From VRUE01 sp963725085 (GTDB taxonomy: Bacteria > Actinomycetota > Thermoleophilia > Solirubrobacterales > 70-9), in assembly GCA_963725085.1 (NCBI GenBank), contig CAVRXM010000005.1, positions 1,054,001 to 1,118,000 on the forward strand: DNA of 64,000 nucleotides, in the 5' to 3' direction. This document shows positions 44,943 to 53,669 of the stretch, one piece after another. Position 1 is the first letter of the stretch. Every line of letters begins with the position of its first letter. The notes below the pieces were generated by a model, which had not been told where the DNA came from, made no database searches, and saw only the letters and a list, made by a program, of their open reading frames with translations. The position numbers and the translations under genes are program-made.

Positions 44943-46503
44943 ATGAGGCGGACGTTCCAGGTCGTCCTGGTGGGCCTCGCGCTCGCGATCTGCGGCGCGA
45001 TCCCCGCCCAGGCAGCGCTGACGCCGACGATCAACACGTTCCCGGCGAGCGACCCGCCCTCGAGCGAATCGGGCCCGCGCGCGATCGCGACCGGCAGCGA
45101 CGGGGCGCTCTGGTTCGCCCAGTTCAGCAGCCATGGGATCGGGCGGATATACGGTCGACGGCAGGATCACACTTCAGGCGCCGCTCCCGGGGCTGCAGTC
45201 TCCGTACGACATAGCGGCCGGAAACGATGGCGCGATGTGGTTCGTGAGCCAGGGCCCCTCGAGCGTCAGCCGGATCGACGCTGCGGGCAACGTCCTCACG
45301 AAAGACCTGCCGAACCCGTTGGCTCAACCCAGCTACATCACATCCGGTCCCGAAGGCGCGCTCTGGTTCAGCGAGAGCGCGGGGAAGGTGATCGGGCGAA
45401 TCCCGGCGACCACGCCGCTGGCCGCGCCGGATGAGTCGCGCACCACCGAAGAAGGGCCTGGCTCGATCGCGGCAGGCTCCGACGGCAACCTCTGGTTCAC
45501 CGAGTACAGCGTGAGCATGATCGGCCGCATGACCCCCGCCGGGATCGCGACCTACTTCCCGCTGCCGGCGGGCTTCCAGAACCCGGAGGGGATCGCCGCC
45601 GGCCCCGATGGCGCGCTCTGGTACACGACGCTGAACCCTCCGGGTGTCGTCCGAATCGCCACCGACGGAGCTCAGCAGCCCTTCCCGCTGCCGGAAAAAA
45701 TGTACCCGGACGAGATCACGGCCGGGCCCGACGGCGCGCTGTGGTTCGGGGGCCCCGATGAAATCGGCCGGATCACGACCGGCGGGACGATCGAAGGCTT
45801 CCCGCTCCCGACCGGCGTCGGGCTCTTCGGCGTGGCGCCGGGGCCGGACGGGAACGTCTGGTTCACGGAGGCCAATGTAGGGCGTATCGGGCGGATCACA
45901 ACCCCGCCGAATGTCACCACCGGCGCGGCGAGCGCAGTCGGGGCCGGACAGGCGACGATCGCCGCCACGGTCAACGGGCACTCGCAGCCGACCGACGTCG
46001 TCGTCGAGTACGGCCCCGGCGGCAGCGCGACGACCACCAGCACACCGCTTCATCTTTCCGCGAGCGCCGCGGACCAGCCGGTCTCGATCTCCCTCAGCCG
46101 GCTGACCCCGAGCAGCGCCTACCGCTACCGGGTCACGGCGACGAACCCGACCGGCACGACGCCGGGAGCGTTCGCCGAATTCACCACCGGGCCGGCTCCG
46201 AAATGCAAGATCAAGAAATCCCGCCTCGGGGCGACGGGAACCCTGATCGTCACGCTCCGCTGCTCCTCGACCAGTTCGATCAGCGCCGCGGCGAGGATCG
46301 TCTCACCGAAGAGGCTCTTCGGCAGAGCGCATGCCAAGGTCAAGAAGGGGAGGGCGACGCTGAAGATCAAACCGAGGAAGGCGGCCCGCAAACAGCTCCA
46401 GCAACATGCGCGGCTCTCGATCAGGCTCGCGATGAAGCTCCGCGGCGGCGGCGCGATCACCGGGTACAACAAGTCCGTCCACGTGCACCGGCCCGCGCAC
46501 TGA
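44943..46503 (+). CDS. secreted seven-bladed propeller protein (Vgb/NHL-like) with Fn3-like and basic C-terminal domains, frameshifted
   Basis: About 519 residues after correcting an indel near 45150. The signal peptide is VVLVGLALAICGAIPAQAAL. Seven blades each carry a GxDGxLWF motif (GSDGALWFAQFSSHGIGRI; GNDGAMWFVSQGPSSVSRID; GPEGALWFSESAGKVIGRI; GSDGNLWFTEYSVSMIGRM; GPDGALWYTT; GPDGALWFGG; GPDGNVWFTE), like virginiamycin B lyase, though such folds in secreted proteins often have other roles. An Fn3-like domain follows (VVVEYGPGGSATTTSTPLHL; SSAYRYRVTATNPTGTTPGA), then a basic domain (KCKIKKSRLGATGTLIVTLR; RAHAKVKKGRATLKIKPRKA). Enzyme activity is not proven. Confidence 0.82.
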
Positions 46504-46536
46504 GACCACTGCAAACTTCAGACGACCGCGATTTGA

Positions 46537-46848
46537 TCAGAGCTGCGTCGCCATCAGCGCGATGATTGCGGCGAAGCCGGCGAGCATCGCGCCGGTCAGT
46601 GTGATCACCGCCTGCACCATGGTGCGCTGCATCGAATCGAATCGGGATTCGAGGCGGTCGAAGCGGGCATCAACGTGGCCGAAGCGCGACTCGACCCGCG
46701 CTTCAAACGAATTGAAGCGCTTATCGACTGAGTCAAAGCACTTATCGACTGAGTCGAAGCGCCTATCGACCCGTTCGAACCCGAGGTCGACCCGGTGGTT
46801 GAGGTCGTCGAGGCGCTCGTCGGTCCACTTTTCGCGCATCGTGGCCAT
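46537..46848 (-). CDS. small coiled-coil protein with C-terminal membrane anchor
   Basis: The 103-residue protein has about eight near-identical heptads (LGFERVDRRFDSVDKCFDSV; DKRFNSFEARVESRFGHVDA; RFDRLESRFDSM), clear coiled-coil sequence, then one membrane segment (AVITLTGAMLAGFAAIIALM). The DNA shows matching 21-base repeats. It resembles the DUF1640-like and other small heptad-repeat membrane proteins; function unknown. It converges on the propeller gene. Confidence 0.75.
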   Translation of the reverse strand: MATMREKWTDERLDDLNHRVDLGFERVDRRFDSVDKCFDSVDKRFNSFEARVESRFGHVDARFDRLESRFDSMQRTMVQAVITLTGAMLAGFAAIIALMATQL

Positions 46849-46907
46849 GATGCCACGTTAACTAGAGATTCCTCACAGGAGGCGCGCAAACCGCAAGGAA
46901 ACTCGCC

Positions 46908-47792
46908 CTACCCGCGTGGCCTACTCGGTGAGGCCAGCACCGCCTCCAGGTTCTCGCGATGGATGGCCTCATACGGCTCGAAGTAGTTGACCCAGCCGGC
47001 CTCGAGTGGCCCTGAGATCAGCTCTCGGAGCGGACGGTCGCGCAGCTCCGGGTCGTCGCGGCAGCGCTGCAAGGCCCTGATGTACTGCTGGGTGGCGACG
47101 ATCAGGCCGCGGTTGTAGCCGCCGGCGGCGATCACATCGGGATCGCCGTGGCAGGGGAGGATGCGGTCGGGTTTCAGGCGCGAGAGCCGCTCGAGGTCGG
47201 TGAGGTGGGCGTCGAAGCTCTCGGGCTCATCGACGTAGGTGATCGTGTCCTCCATCGTGTCGCCGCAGAGGAGCAGGCGCTGAGCCGGTAGCCAGATGAC
47301 GGCCGCGTCGTCGCTGTGGATGTTGACCTCGATCAGCTCGACCTCGGTCCCGCCGAGGTCGAGGCGCTCGCCGCCAAAGAAGGTGCGCGTCGGCATGACC
47401 AGCGGGTCGATCGGCGGCGGCCCCTCCAGCTCGCCTGCCTCGATCGCGGCGCGGTTCGCCTCGAGCAGCTCGGCGGTGCGGGCGGTGGCGAGGATCTCGC
47501 AGTCGCGGAAGGCCTCGTTGCCGGCGATGTGGTCGAGATGCCAGTGGCTGAGCAGGACCGTCACCATCTCGACCCCGCGCTCCTCCAGCGCCTCGCGGAT
47601 GAAGCGCCCGCGCTCGACCGAGACGTGGGTGTCGTAGACCAGCGCCTCGCGGCCGGCGAGGACCGCGTAGCTGGCGATCCCGAGTGAGATCGCCCCCTCG
47701 TCGACCCAGTTCGGCTCATCGGCGAAGCGGTGGCCCTCGACCCGCCCCTCGTAGAAGGCGAGGACGTTCGCTGCCGGCTCGAGGGCGCGAAT
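46908..47792 (-). CDS. MBL-fold metallo-hydrolase, unusual start
   Basis: The full domain spans about 294 residues: EPAANVLAFYEGRVEGHRFA, LGIASYAVLAGREALVYDTH, the metal motif TVLLSHWHLDHIAGNEAF (HxHxDH), VNIHSDDAAVIWLPAQRLLL and CGDTMEDTITYV, with ILPCHGDPDVIAAGGYNRGL as the distal metal His. The first ATG in frame (47567) would delete the first strands, which are clearly conserved. Upstream no ATG, GTG or TTG exists before a stop at 47826-47828; the best start is ATT at 47792, preceded ten bases earlier by AAGGGA. It lies just after the stop of the secreted protein gene. Substrate unknown; a Zn-dependent hydrolase. Confidence 0.8.
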   Translation of the reverse strand: MRALEPAANVLAFYEGRVEGHRFADEPNWVDEGAISLGIASYAVLAGREALVYDTHVSVERGRFIREALEERGVEMVTVLLSHWHLDHIAGNEAFRDCEILATARTAELLEANRAAIEAGELEGPPPIDPLVMPTRTFFGGERLDLGGTEVELIEVNIHSDDAAVIWLPAQRLLLCGDTMEDTITYVDEPESFDAHLTDLERLSRLKPDRILPCHGDPDVIAAGGYNRGLIVATQQYIRALQRCRDDPELRDRPLRELISGPLEAGWVNYFEPYEAIHRENLEAVLASPSRPRG

Positions 47793-47794
47793 CT

Positions 47795-49675
47795 CTATTT
47801 GGTCCCTTCGAAGTCCCAGGTCTGTTTAATCGTGTATCCCGGGCCGGGGGATTCCGAGCTTGAGCCTTTGTAGCGGATCCCGTCGTCGCTCACCTGTGGG
47901 TTGGTGTAGAAGTCCATGTCGGGTTGGATTTCCACCGCCGTCCCGTTGTACATCGGTTCGCTGCAGTTGGTGTGGGTCACCCCGGTGGGATCCTGGTTGC
48001 GAACGGTCGCTTCGATGTTGTATTCGTAGGGCGGTTCGAGACTTCCAGGGCTCACTTCAAGCACCGTCACGGCGTTGTTTTTCTCGATCGTGAATTTGTG
48101 CTGCCCCGTCCATTCGCAGCCGTCCCCATCGCCGGATTTCCCCGAGAAGACGCCGGTGGCGGTGCCGGACGCGAGCGTGTAGGCACCCATCGCGCCGCTC
48201 AGCCCAGGCACGAACCGGTCGTAGGTCGCTTCGCCGTACCATTCGATGTTCGAGCCGCCGAGGTTTTCGATGACGGTGAATTCTCCGGTGATGTGGTTGA
48301 TCAGGTCGGGTTCGGTCGGCTGGATCCAGTCTTTTTCGGCGACACCCGCGGCGGAGACGACTTTGAGTTTGGTTTCGATGAAGACTTCGTTGCCGACTTT
48401 TTTGACCGTGTAGTTGAATTTCGCGGGGTTCGAGTGGGCGGTCGTCGGGGTGAAGGTGCCGTTCGCCTGTTTCAACATCGTCCAGGTGCCTGATTCCGGC
48501 TTGCCCCCGTCCGCCGATTTGACTTCCGCGTCGAAGGTGTCCTGTTTGTCCTTTTTCAGGGGTTTGAGCGAGTTGCTATCCGGTTTGAAGGTGATCTGCG
48601 CGCAGGCGTTTGGCGTCATCCAGTTTTTTTCCGCCGATTCGAGCGCCTGGATCACCTTGTCGACCTCGGCGGCGAAGATTTTGTCGGCCTTCGGCTTCGC
48701 CTCGAAGGCGAGGTCGAACTCGGCTTCGCGCAGTTCGTCGTTGCTGTCGTCGACGCCCGCGACCGAGGCCCTCGCTTCGACATCGGTGCCGGTCGGGTCG
48801 TAGTTGGCCCCTGGGTAGGTGACCCGGGCGTGGCCATGGTAGTTGAGGTGGACCGAGACGCCGTTGTTCGACGAGTTCTCGCTGTACCGGTGGTCGATTT
48901 CGAAGAATTCGAGATTCGCGTTGTCATCGACCTGGACCGGTGCGATCACCGTCCGGGACTTGAACCCGAAGCTCTGCCCGAAGACCTGCTGGCTCCCTTC
49001 GAAGATCTTCAGGTCCATGCTCATCAGGCTTTCGTCGGTGCCGTCCAGCCGGCCGTTCGCTTCGGGGCAGCTCGGCAGCTTCAGCCCGCCTTGGTCGCAG
49101 ATCCTCAGGTCGAGTTGGACCCGCAGCCCCCCCGGCCCGCCCTCGATACCGAGCTGGGCCGATCCGTTCGAGAGGTCGACGCTGCCGCTGAGGCCGCCCG
49201 ACTTGAATTTGTCGCCCTGCCCACGGGCGGCGGGGATCGGGGTGCATCCGCCCGAGGCCGTCGCGAGCGGCGACGCGGCCGCGAAGAGGGTCGACGCTTT
49301 CGCCTCTTTGAGGTGCTCGGCCAGCGTCAGGCCTTTGCCGACCGCGCCTTCGAGTTTCTTCAGCCCGCCGGCGCCGAGCACGCCGCGGGCGGTGGGGACC
49401 TTCTTGCCGTGGCGCCTGAGCCCCTTCATTTCCATCCCCAGCGCCTGCTGGACCGCGGCCAGGTTCTGGTCGGCGGCCTTCGGCTTCGGCAGCGCCTTGC
49501 GCAGCGGCGTGCATTTCGCCCTGCCGTTGATCGTCACCGCGACCTTCCCAACCTTGCACTTTTTCGCCTTGTGCCCGTGCCCTTTTGCGGCCGCGGTGCC
49601 GGTTACGGCCAGCATCGGGACGAGGACTGCGAGGAGCGCGAGTGCGAGGCCCATTGGCGGAAAGACTTTGCGCAT
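47795..49675 (-). CDS. large secreted protein, family A (paralogue of the gene at 18402-20241)
   Basis: The 626-residue protein, here uninterrupted, has a signal peptide (LALALLAVLVPMLAVTGTAA), a Lys/Cys-rich segment (KAKKCKVGKVAVTINGRAKC), a helical region (AADQNLAAVQQALGMEMKGL), then beta-rich sequence. Shared landmarks with the first copy are CAQITFKPDSNSLKPLKKDK, SADGGKPESGTWTMLKQANG, SAAGVAEKDWIQPTEPDLIN, ITGEFTVIENLGGSNIEWYG and LEPPYEYNIEATVRNQDPTG. The end (SESPGPGYTIKQTWDFEGTK) lacks any sorting motif. I find no known catalytic site. A structural or adhesive extracellular role is an inference. GAA is the main Glu codon. Confidence 0.82.
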   Translation of the reverse strand: MRKVFPPMGLALALLAVLVPMLAVTGTAAAKGHGHKAKKCKVGKVAVTINGRAKCTPLRKALPKPKAADQNLAAVQQALGMEMKGLRRHGKKVPTARGVLGAGGLKKLEGAVGKGLTLAEHLKEAKASTLFAAASPLATASGGCTPIPAARGQGDKFKSGGLSGSVDLSNGSAQLGIEGGPGGLRVQLDLRICDQGGLKLPSCPEANGRLDGTDESLMSMDLKIFEGSQQVFGQSFGFKSRTVIAPVQVDDNANLEFFEIDHRYSENSSNNGVSVHLNYHGHARVTYPGANYDPTGTDVEARASVAGVDDSNDELREAEFDLAFEAKPKADKIFAAEVDKVIQALESAEKNWMTPNACAQITFKPDSNSLKPLKKDKQDTFDAEVKSADGGKPESGTWTMLKQANGTFTPTTAHSNPAKFNYTVKKVGNEVFIETKLKVVSAAGVAEKDWIQPTEPDLINHITGEFTVIENLGGSNIEWYGEATYDRFVPGLSGAMGAYTLASGTATGVFSGKSGDGDGCEWTGQHKFTIEKNNAVTVLEVSPGSLEPPYEYNIEATVRNQDPTGVTHTNCSEPMYNGTAVEIQPDMDFYTNPQVSDDGIRYKGSSSESPGPGYTIKQTWDFEGTK

Positions 49676-49722
49676 TCGCCGAGCTTAGAGCCGCGCGCGC
49701 CACTGGTCTAGGCTTTTCACGG

Positions 49723-50037
49723 ATGCCTGAATGCACCCACCTCGATCAGGTCCAGGTCACCCAGCTTCCCGAGTCGGTCGAGGGCTGCGAGGAGTGCCTG
49801 AAGACCGGGGGCAAGTGGCTGCACCTGCGGATCTGCCTCGAGTGCGGCAAGGTCGGTTGCTGTGACGACTCGCCCAACCGCCACGCGAGCGCCCACGCCC
49901 GCGACGAGCGCCACCCGCTGATCCGCTCGCTCGAGCCCGAAGAAGACTGGTCCTACTGCTTCGTCGATGAGGTCGGGATGGTGATCCCCGAGGTCCGGGG
50001 CGAGACGCGGATCCCGCCGTCGCCGATGCTGAGCTGA
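49723..50037 (+). CDS. UBP-type zinc-finger protein
   Basis: The 104-residue protein has the full set of ligands of the ubiquitin-hydrolase-type (ZnF-UBP) finger: PECTHLDQV (Cys4, His6), EGCEECLKTGGKWLHLRICL (Cys pair and the W-LR-C motif), ECGKVGCCDDSPNRHASAHA and RDERHPLIRSLEPEEDWSYC. In eukaryotes this fold binds the ubiquitin C-terminus; in actinobacteria it stands alone or is linked to flavoproteins. Its TGA overlaps the ATG of the next gene, a cNMP-binding thioredoxin-reductase-like flavoprotein, so the two are coupled and probably work together. Confidence 0.9.
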   Translation: MPECTHLDQVQVTQLPESVEGCEECLKTGGKWLHLRICLECGKVGCCDDSPNRHASAHARDERHPLIRSLEPEEDWSYCFVDEVGMVIPEVRGETRIPPSPMLS

Positions 50038-51606
50038 TGGCCGACCTGCCGGTCCGGGTCCTCTCGAGCTCGCAGCTGGCGACGCTCCGCGACCACGGCG
50101 AGGAGCGGAGCGCCGAGGTCGGCGAGAAGCTGTTCGAGCCCGGCGACCGGACCTACCCGTTCATCGCGATCCTCGAGGGCGAGATCGAGGTGCGCGACTC
50201 CGCCGGCAACGAAATCGCCACCCACCCCGAGCACGGGTTCCTCGGCGAGATGAACCTCCTCACCGGGCAGGCCGTGTTCCTGACCGCGGAAGCGACGAAG
50301 CCGCTCCGCTACATCGCGGTCGACCGCGAAGTGCTGCGCAAGCTGCTGTTCGAGGACGCGGCGCTCTCCGAGCTCCTCCTCCCCACCTTCGTCGAGCGCC
50401 GCGAATACCTCCAGGCGCGCGAGGGGATCGGGATCCAGATCGTCGGCCCGGCCGATTCGCCCGCGACGCGGCAGCTGGTCGAGTTCGCGCGGCGGATGCG
50501 GCTGCCGTTCGACTGGAACACCGAGGACGAGGTCCTCGACTGCGCTCGGCGACGAGGAGATCCCGCTGGTGCGGATCCCCGGCCGCGGCGAGCTGCGTGA
50601 CCCGAGCCCCGGCGAGCTCTCGCGGACGCTCGGGATCGGGCTGGAGCTGGCGCAGAGCGAGGAGGTCGACCTGCTGATCCTCGGCGGCGGGCCCGGGGGC
50701 CTCGGGGCCGCGGTCTACGGCGCCTCGGAGGGGCTGGAGACGCTGGTGATCGAGGGGACCGTGCTCGGCGGCCAGGCCGGTACATCGCGGCGGATCGAGA
50801 ACTACCTCGGGTTCCCGGCCGGGATCAGCGGCAGCGAGCTGACCAGCCGCGCGGTCACCCAGGCGCGCAAGTTCGGGGCGCGGACGGCGACGCCCTACCG
50901 GGCCAGGTGGCTCGAGCCCGACGGCGACCGCCACGTGGTCCACCTCGAGGAGGGCAACGAAATCGCGGCGCGGGCGGTGCTGCTCTCGACCGGGGCCGAA
51001 TACCGGCGCCTGCCGGTCGAGGGGCTGGCCGAGTACGAGGGGATCAGCGTCTTCTACGCAGCCGGCCCGCCCGAGGCCCACCTCTGCGGCGGCCAGCGGG
51101 TCGGGGTGATCGGCGGCGGCAACTCGGCCGCCCAGGCGGCGATCTGGCTCGCCCGCGGCGGCGCCCTGGTGACGCTCCTGCACCGCCGCGCCGAGCTCGG
51201 CGAGACGATGTCGAACTACCTGATCCGCGACCTCGACCGCTACGGCGTCGCGGTCCGCGACCGCAGCGAAGTCGAAGTCCTACACGGATCCGACGGCCGC
51301 CTCGACGGGGTCACCCTCACCGACGGGACCGAGGTCCCGCTCAACTTCCTCTTCCTCTTCCTCGGCGCCGCGCCCTGCACCGAGTGGCTCGGCGAGTGCA
51401 TCGCCCGCGACGAGAAGGGCTTCGTCCTCACCGGCACAGAAGCCGGCGCCGACGGCCTGCTCGAGACCAGCACCCCCGGCGTCTACTGCGCCGGCGACGT
51501 CCGCGCCGGCTCGATCAAGCGCTGCGCGACCGCGGTCGGCGAGGGGGCCGCGGTGGTGCGGTTTGTGCACGAGAGGATGGCGGAGCGGCGCCGAGCTCGA
51601 GCGTGA
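50037..51606 (+). CDS. cyclic-nucleotide-binding-domain thioredoxin-reductase-like flavoprotein, frameshifted
   Basis: About 522 residues after correcting an insertion near 50541. Residues 1-125 are a cNMP-binding (CRP-like) domain (FEPGDRTYPFIAILEGEIEV; HGFLGEMNLLTGQAVFLTAE). The flavoprotein follows, with the FAD motif LLILGGGPGGLGAAVYGASE, GTVLGGQAGTSRRIENYLGF, the second dinucleotide motif GVIGGGNSAAQAAIWLARGG and the C-terminal GVYCAGDVRAGSIKRCATAV. At the place of the CxxC disulfide of thioredoxin reductase the sequence is YAAGPPEAHLCGGQR, with only one Cys, so a normal dithiol reductase reaction is unlikely. An NAD(P)H- and nucleotide-responsive redox switch is possible. Confidence 0.87.
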
Positions 51607-51890
51607 CCCTGACTAGGAACGCTATTGGGCTACGTTCGAAATTGGGGTTGGGCGGATCACGCCCGTGATCGCTTGCTTGTAGTTCAGGGTCCGCGTCCAC
51701 TAACGCGACCTAGAGGCAAGTCGTGTTAGAGGGGCGACCGGCCGCACCCCGGCTTTTCAGACGGCAGCCCCCTGCTTCCTCGCAACGGGGTCGACCCTAT
51801 TCACGAGGGAAGGTTGACCCCGTACTCCGGGTAGGCTCAGGAGAGGACGCTAGCCGTGCCCACATTGCACGCTCGGAGGAGACAGAGGAC
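51607..51890. other. intergenic region with hairpins
   Basis: No gene is seen in these 284 bases. A short palindrome GATCACG-CC-CGTGATC follows the flavoprotein gene and could terminate it. Further on, ACGGGGTC (51785-51792) and GACCCCGT (51816-51823) form an 8-bp stem with an inner CCCT/AGGG pair. The base composition is less GC-rich than average. Confidence 0.5.
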
Positions 51891-52187
51891 GTGGACGATC
51901 AACGGACGCGGGATCACATCAAGCAGCACGCTGACGCGGTTCTGCGCGGCGACACGGACGCCGCCGCGTCGGACTTCATCGAGGAGCTGCGCCCCCAACT
52001 TCCCCAGATTGCCTCAGCCCTGCCGCAGCCGGTCACGGGCGTCGAGATTCTTAGCGTCGAGGTCGGCGACACGGAGAGCGTGGCGATGATTCGCTACTCC
52101 GGCGACAGTGGCAAAGTAACAATGCGCTCTCGCTGGCAGGACCAAGGTGGACGCCCCATGATCGTGCGCGCCGGGCCAGCCGAGTAG
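51891..52187 (+). CDS. small hypothetical protein, possibly NTF2-like
   Basis: The 98-residue protein from GTG 51891 (preceded by GGAGGAG) reads DHIKQHADAVLRGDTDAAAS, LRPQLPQIASALPQPVTGVE and GDTESVAMIRYSGDSGKVTM ending in WQDQGGRPMIVRAGPAE. The helix-then-sheet order resembles NTF2/SnoaL-like folds, but this is weak. A longer frame to 51723 is not supported. It stands alone in a gene-poor stretch. Confidence 0.6.
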   Translation: MDDQRTRDHIKQHADAVLRGDTDAAASDFIEELRPQLPQIASALPQPVTGVEILSVEVGDTESVAMIRYSGDSGKVTMRSRWQDQGGRPMIVRAGPAE

Positions 52188-52276
52188 GCCGGCCCCCCTA
52201 CAGCGGGTCGGACTCGGCACCTTCATGCCGATTCAAGAACGCTGCCCGAGGTGGCGCATTTGGCTCTACAAGCAAT

Positions 52277-52354
52277 GCCGGAGGAGGGCCTCGAGCCCCC
52301 GACACGCGGATTATGATCCCGCGCCCTGGCTGCGCCGGAGTGTGGCCGCTCCGG
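52277..52354 (-). pseudogene. decayed tRNA-Met-like element
   Basis: The minus strand has an anticodon-arm-like GCGGG-ATCATAA-TCCGC (anticodon CAT), a T-arm-like GGGGG-CTCGAGG-CCCTC and a 3' acceptor strand CTCCGGC. CCGGAG at the 5' side can pair with it, but about 13 extra bases separate it from the D-arm-like GCGC-AGCCAGG-GCGC, and the T-loop departs from consensus (first and last bases). It therefore looks like a tRNA relic rather than a working gene. The rest of the 321-base gap (52188-52508) holds no gene. Confidence 0.45.
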
Positions 52355-52508
52355 AATTGGCTTGCACACCGTTGGGGGGTCGAGCCCACTGCTGAAGCAC
52401 GGACGCTGGGCAGAGTGCATCGACGATCAGCTCGCGCAGTTGGTCCGCGACCTGTTCGAAGGCGCGGCAAACGGGGCGCACACCGAGCTGCTCGGGTGTC
52501 GCGGGCCA

Positions 52509-53666
52509 TCAGTAGGACCTCGGCAGCCCCAGCACGTGCTGGCCGACAAAAGCCTGAATCAGGTTGTTGGCGACCGGTGCGGTCTGGTAGAGGCGGGTCT
52601 CGCGGAACTTGCGCTCGATGTCGTACTCCTGGGCGAATCCAAAGCCGCCCAGCGCATCGAGGGCGGCGTTCGCAGCCTCCCAGGAAGCCTCCGAGGCGAG
52701 GAACTTGGCGATGTTGGCCTCGGCGCCGGGGCGCCCACCGTTGTCGTAGAGCCAGGCGGCTTTCCAGCGCATCAGGCTGGCGGCCTCGACCGACATGTGG
52801 GCGCGGGCGAGGGGAAACTGCACCCCCTGGTTGGCGCCGATCGGTTTGCCGAAGACGACCCGCTCGCCGGCGTAGGAGGAAGCGCGGTCGATAAAGAAGC
52901 GGCCGTCGCCGATGCACTCGGCGGCGATCAGGATCCGCTCCGCATTCATCCCGTCGATGATGTATCGAAAACCTTTCCCCTCCTCGCCGATCAGGGCGTC
53001 CGGGGGGAGCTCGAGCCCGTCGATGAAGATCTCGGTCGTCGCGTGGTTCATCATCGTCTTGATCGGCTTGATCGTCAGTTGCGGGCCGCGATCGCGCATG
53101 TCGACCAAGAAGACCGAGAGGCCGTCGCTCTTTTTTTCGACCTCGTCAGCGGCGGCGGTGCGCGCCAACAGCAGCATCAGATCGGAGTGTTCGGCCCGCG
53201 AAGTCCAGATCTTGTGGCCATCGACCACGTAGCCGTCCTCTGTCCGGCGGGCGAACGTCTTGATCCTGGTGGTGTCCGAGCCGGCGTCGGGCTCGGTCAC
53301 GCCGAACGCCTGCAGACGCAGCCCGCCGGCGGCGATCTTCGGCAGGAACTCGGCCTTCTGCCGGTCGGAGCCGTGGCGCAGGAGCGTTCCCATCGTGTAC
53401 ATCTGGGCATGACAGGCCCCGGCATTGCAGCCGGTCGCGCAGATCTCCTCGAGGATCGCGCTTGCCGGCCCAATCCCGAGGCCCGACCCGCCGTACTCTT
53501 CCGGGATCAGGGCCGCGAGCCACCCTTTGTCGGTGAGCGCCTGGACAAACTGGGTCGGGTAAGTGTCGGGCTCGAGGTTGCGCCAGTACTCGCCGGGGAA
53601 ATCGGCACAGAGTTCCCGCACTGCCGCGCGGATGTCCTTGACTTCGTCGCCGATCGTGAAGTCCAC
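52509..53666 (-). CDS. acyl-CoA dehydrogenase
   Basis: The 385-residue protein has LAALIPEEYGGSGLGIGPAS, QAFGVTEPDAGSDTTRIKTF, GYVVDGHKIWTSRAEHSDLM, and PIGANQGVQFPLARAHMSVE, with the C-terminal GGFGFAQEYDIERKFRETRL, YQTAPVANNLIQAFVGQHVL. All regions of the FAD-dependent family are present, and the protein is full length. It starts three bases after the MaoC-type hydratase gene, with which it forms a two-gene unit: dehydrogenation followed by hydration of an acyl-CoA. The DIERKFRETRLYQT end is seen in short/branched-chain enzymes. Confidence 0.93.
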   Translation of the reverse strand: MDFTIGDEVKDIRAAVRELCADFPGEYWRNLEPDTYPTQFVQALTDKGWLAALIPEEYGGSGLGIGPASAILEEICATGCNAGACHAQMYTMGTLLRHGSDRQKAEFLPKIAAGGLRLQAFGVTEPDAGSDTTRIKTFARRTEDGYVVDGHKIWTSRAEHSDLMLLLARTAAADEVEKKSDGLSVFLVDMRDRGPQLTIKPIKTMMNHATTEIFIDGLELPPDALIGEEGKGFRYIIDGMNAERILIAAECIGDGRFFIDRASSYAGERVVFGKPIGANQGVQFPLARAHMSVEAASLMRWKAAWLYDNGGRPGAEANIAKFLASEASWEAANAALDALGGFGFAQEYDIERKFRETRLYQTAPVANNLIQAFVGQHVLGLPRSY

Positions 53667-53669
53667 TTG

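Noticed and set aside
46680..46800. CRISPR-like short tandem repeats
   Set aside because: The repeats are 21 bases with no spacers and encode heptads of a coiled-coil protein.
52277..52354. A functional tRNA-Met gene
   Set aside because: The 5' acceptor and D-arm are interrupted by extra bases and the T-loop is non-consensus, so it is listed as a relic.
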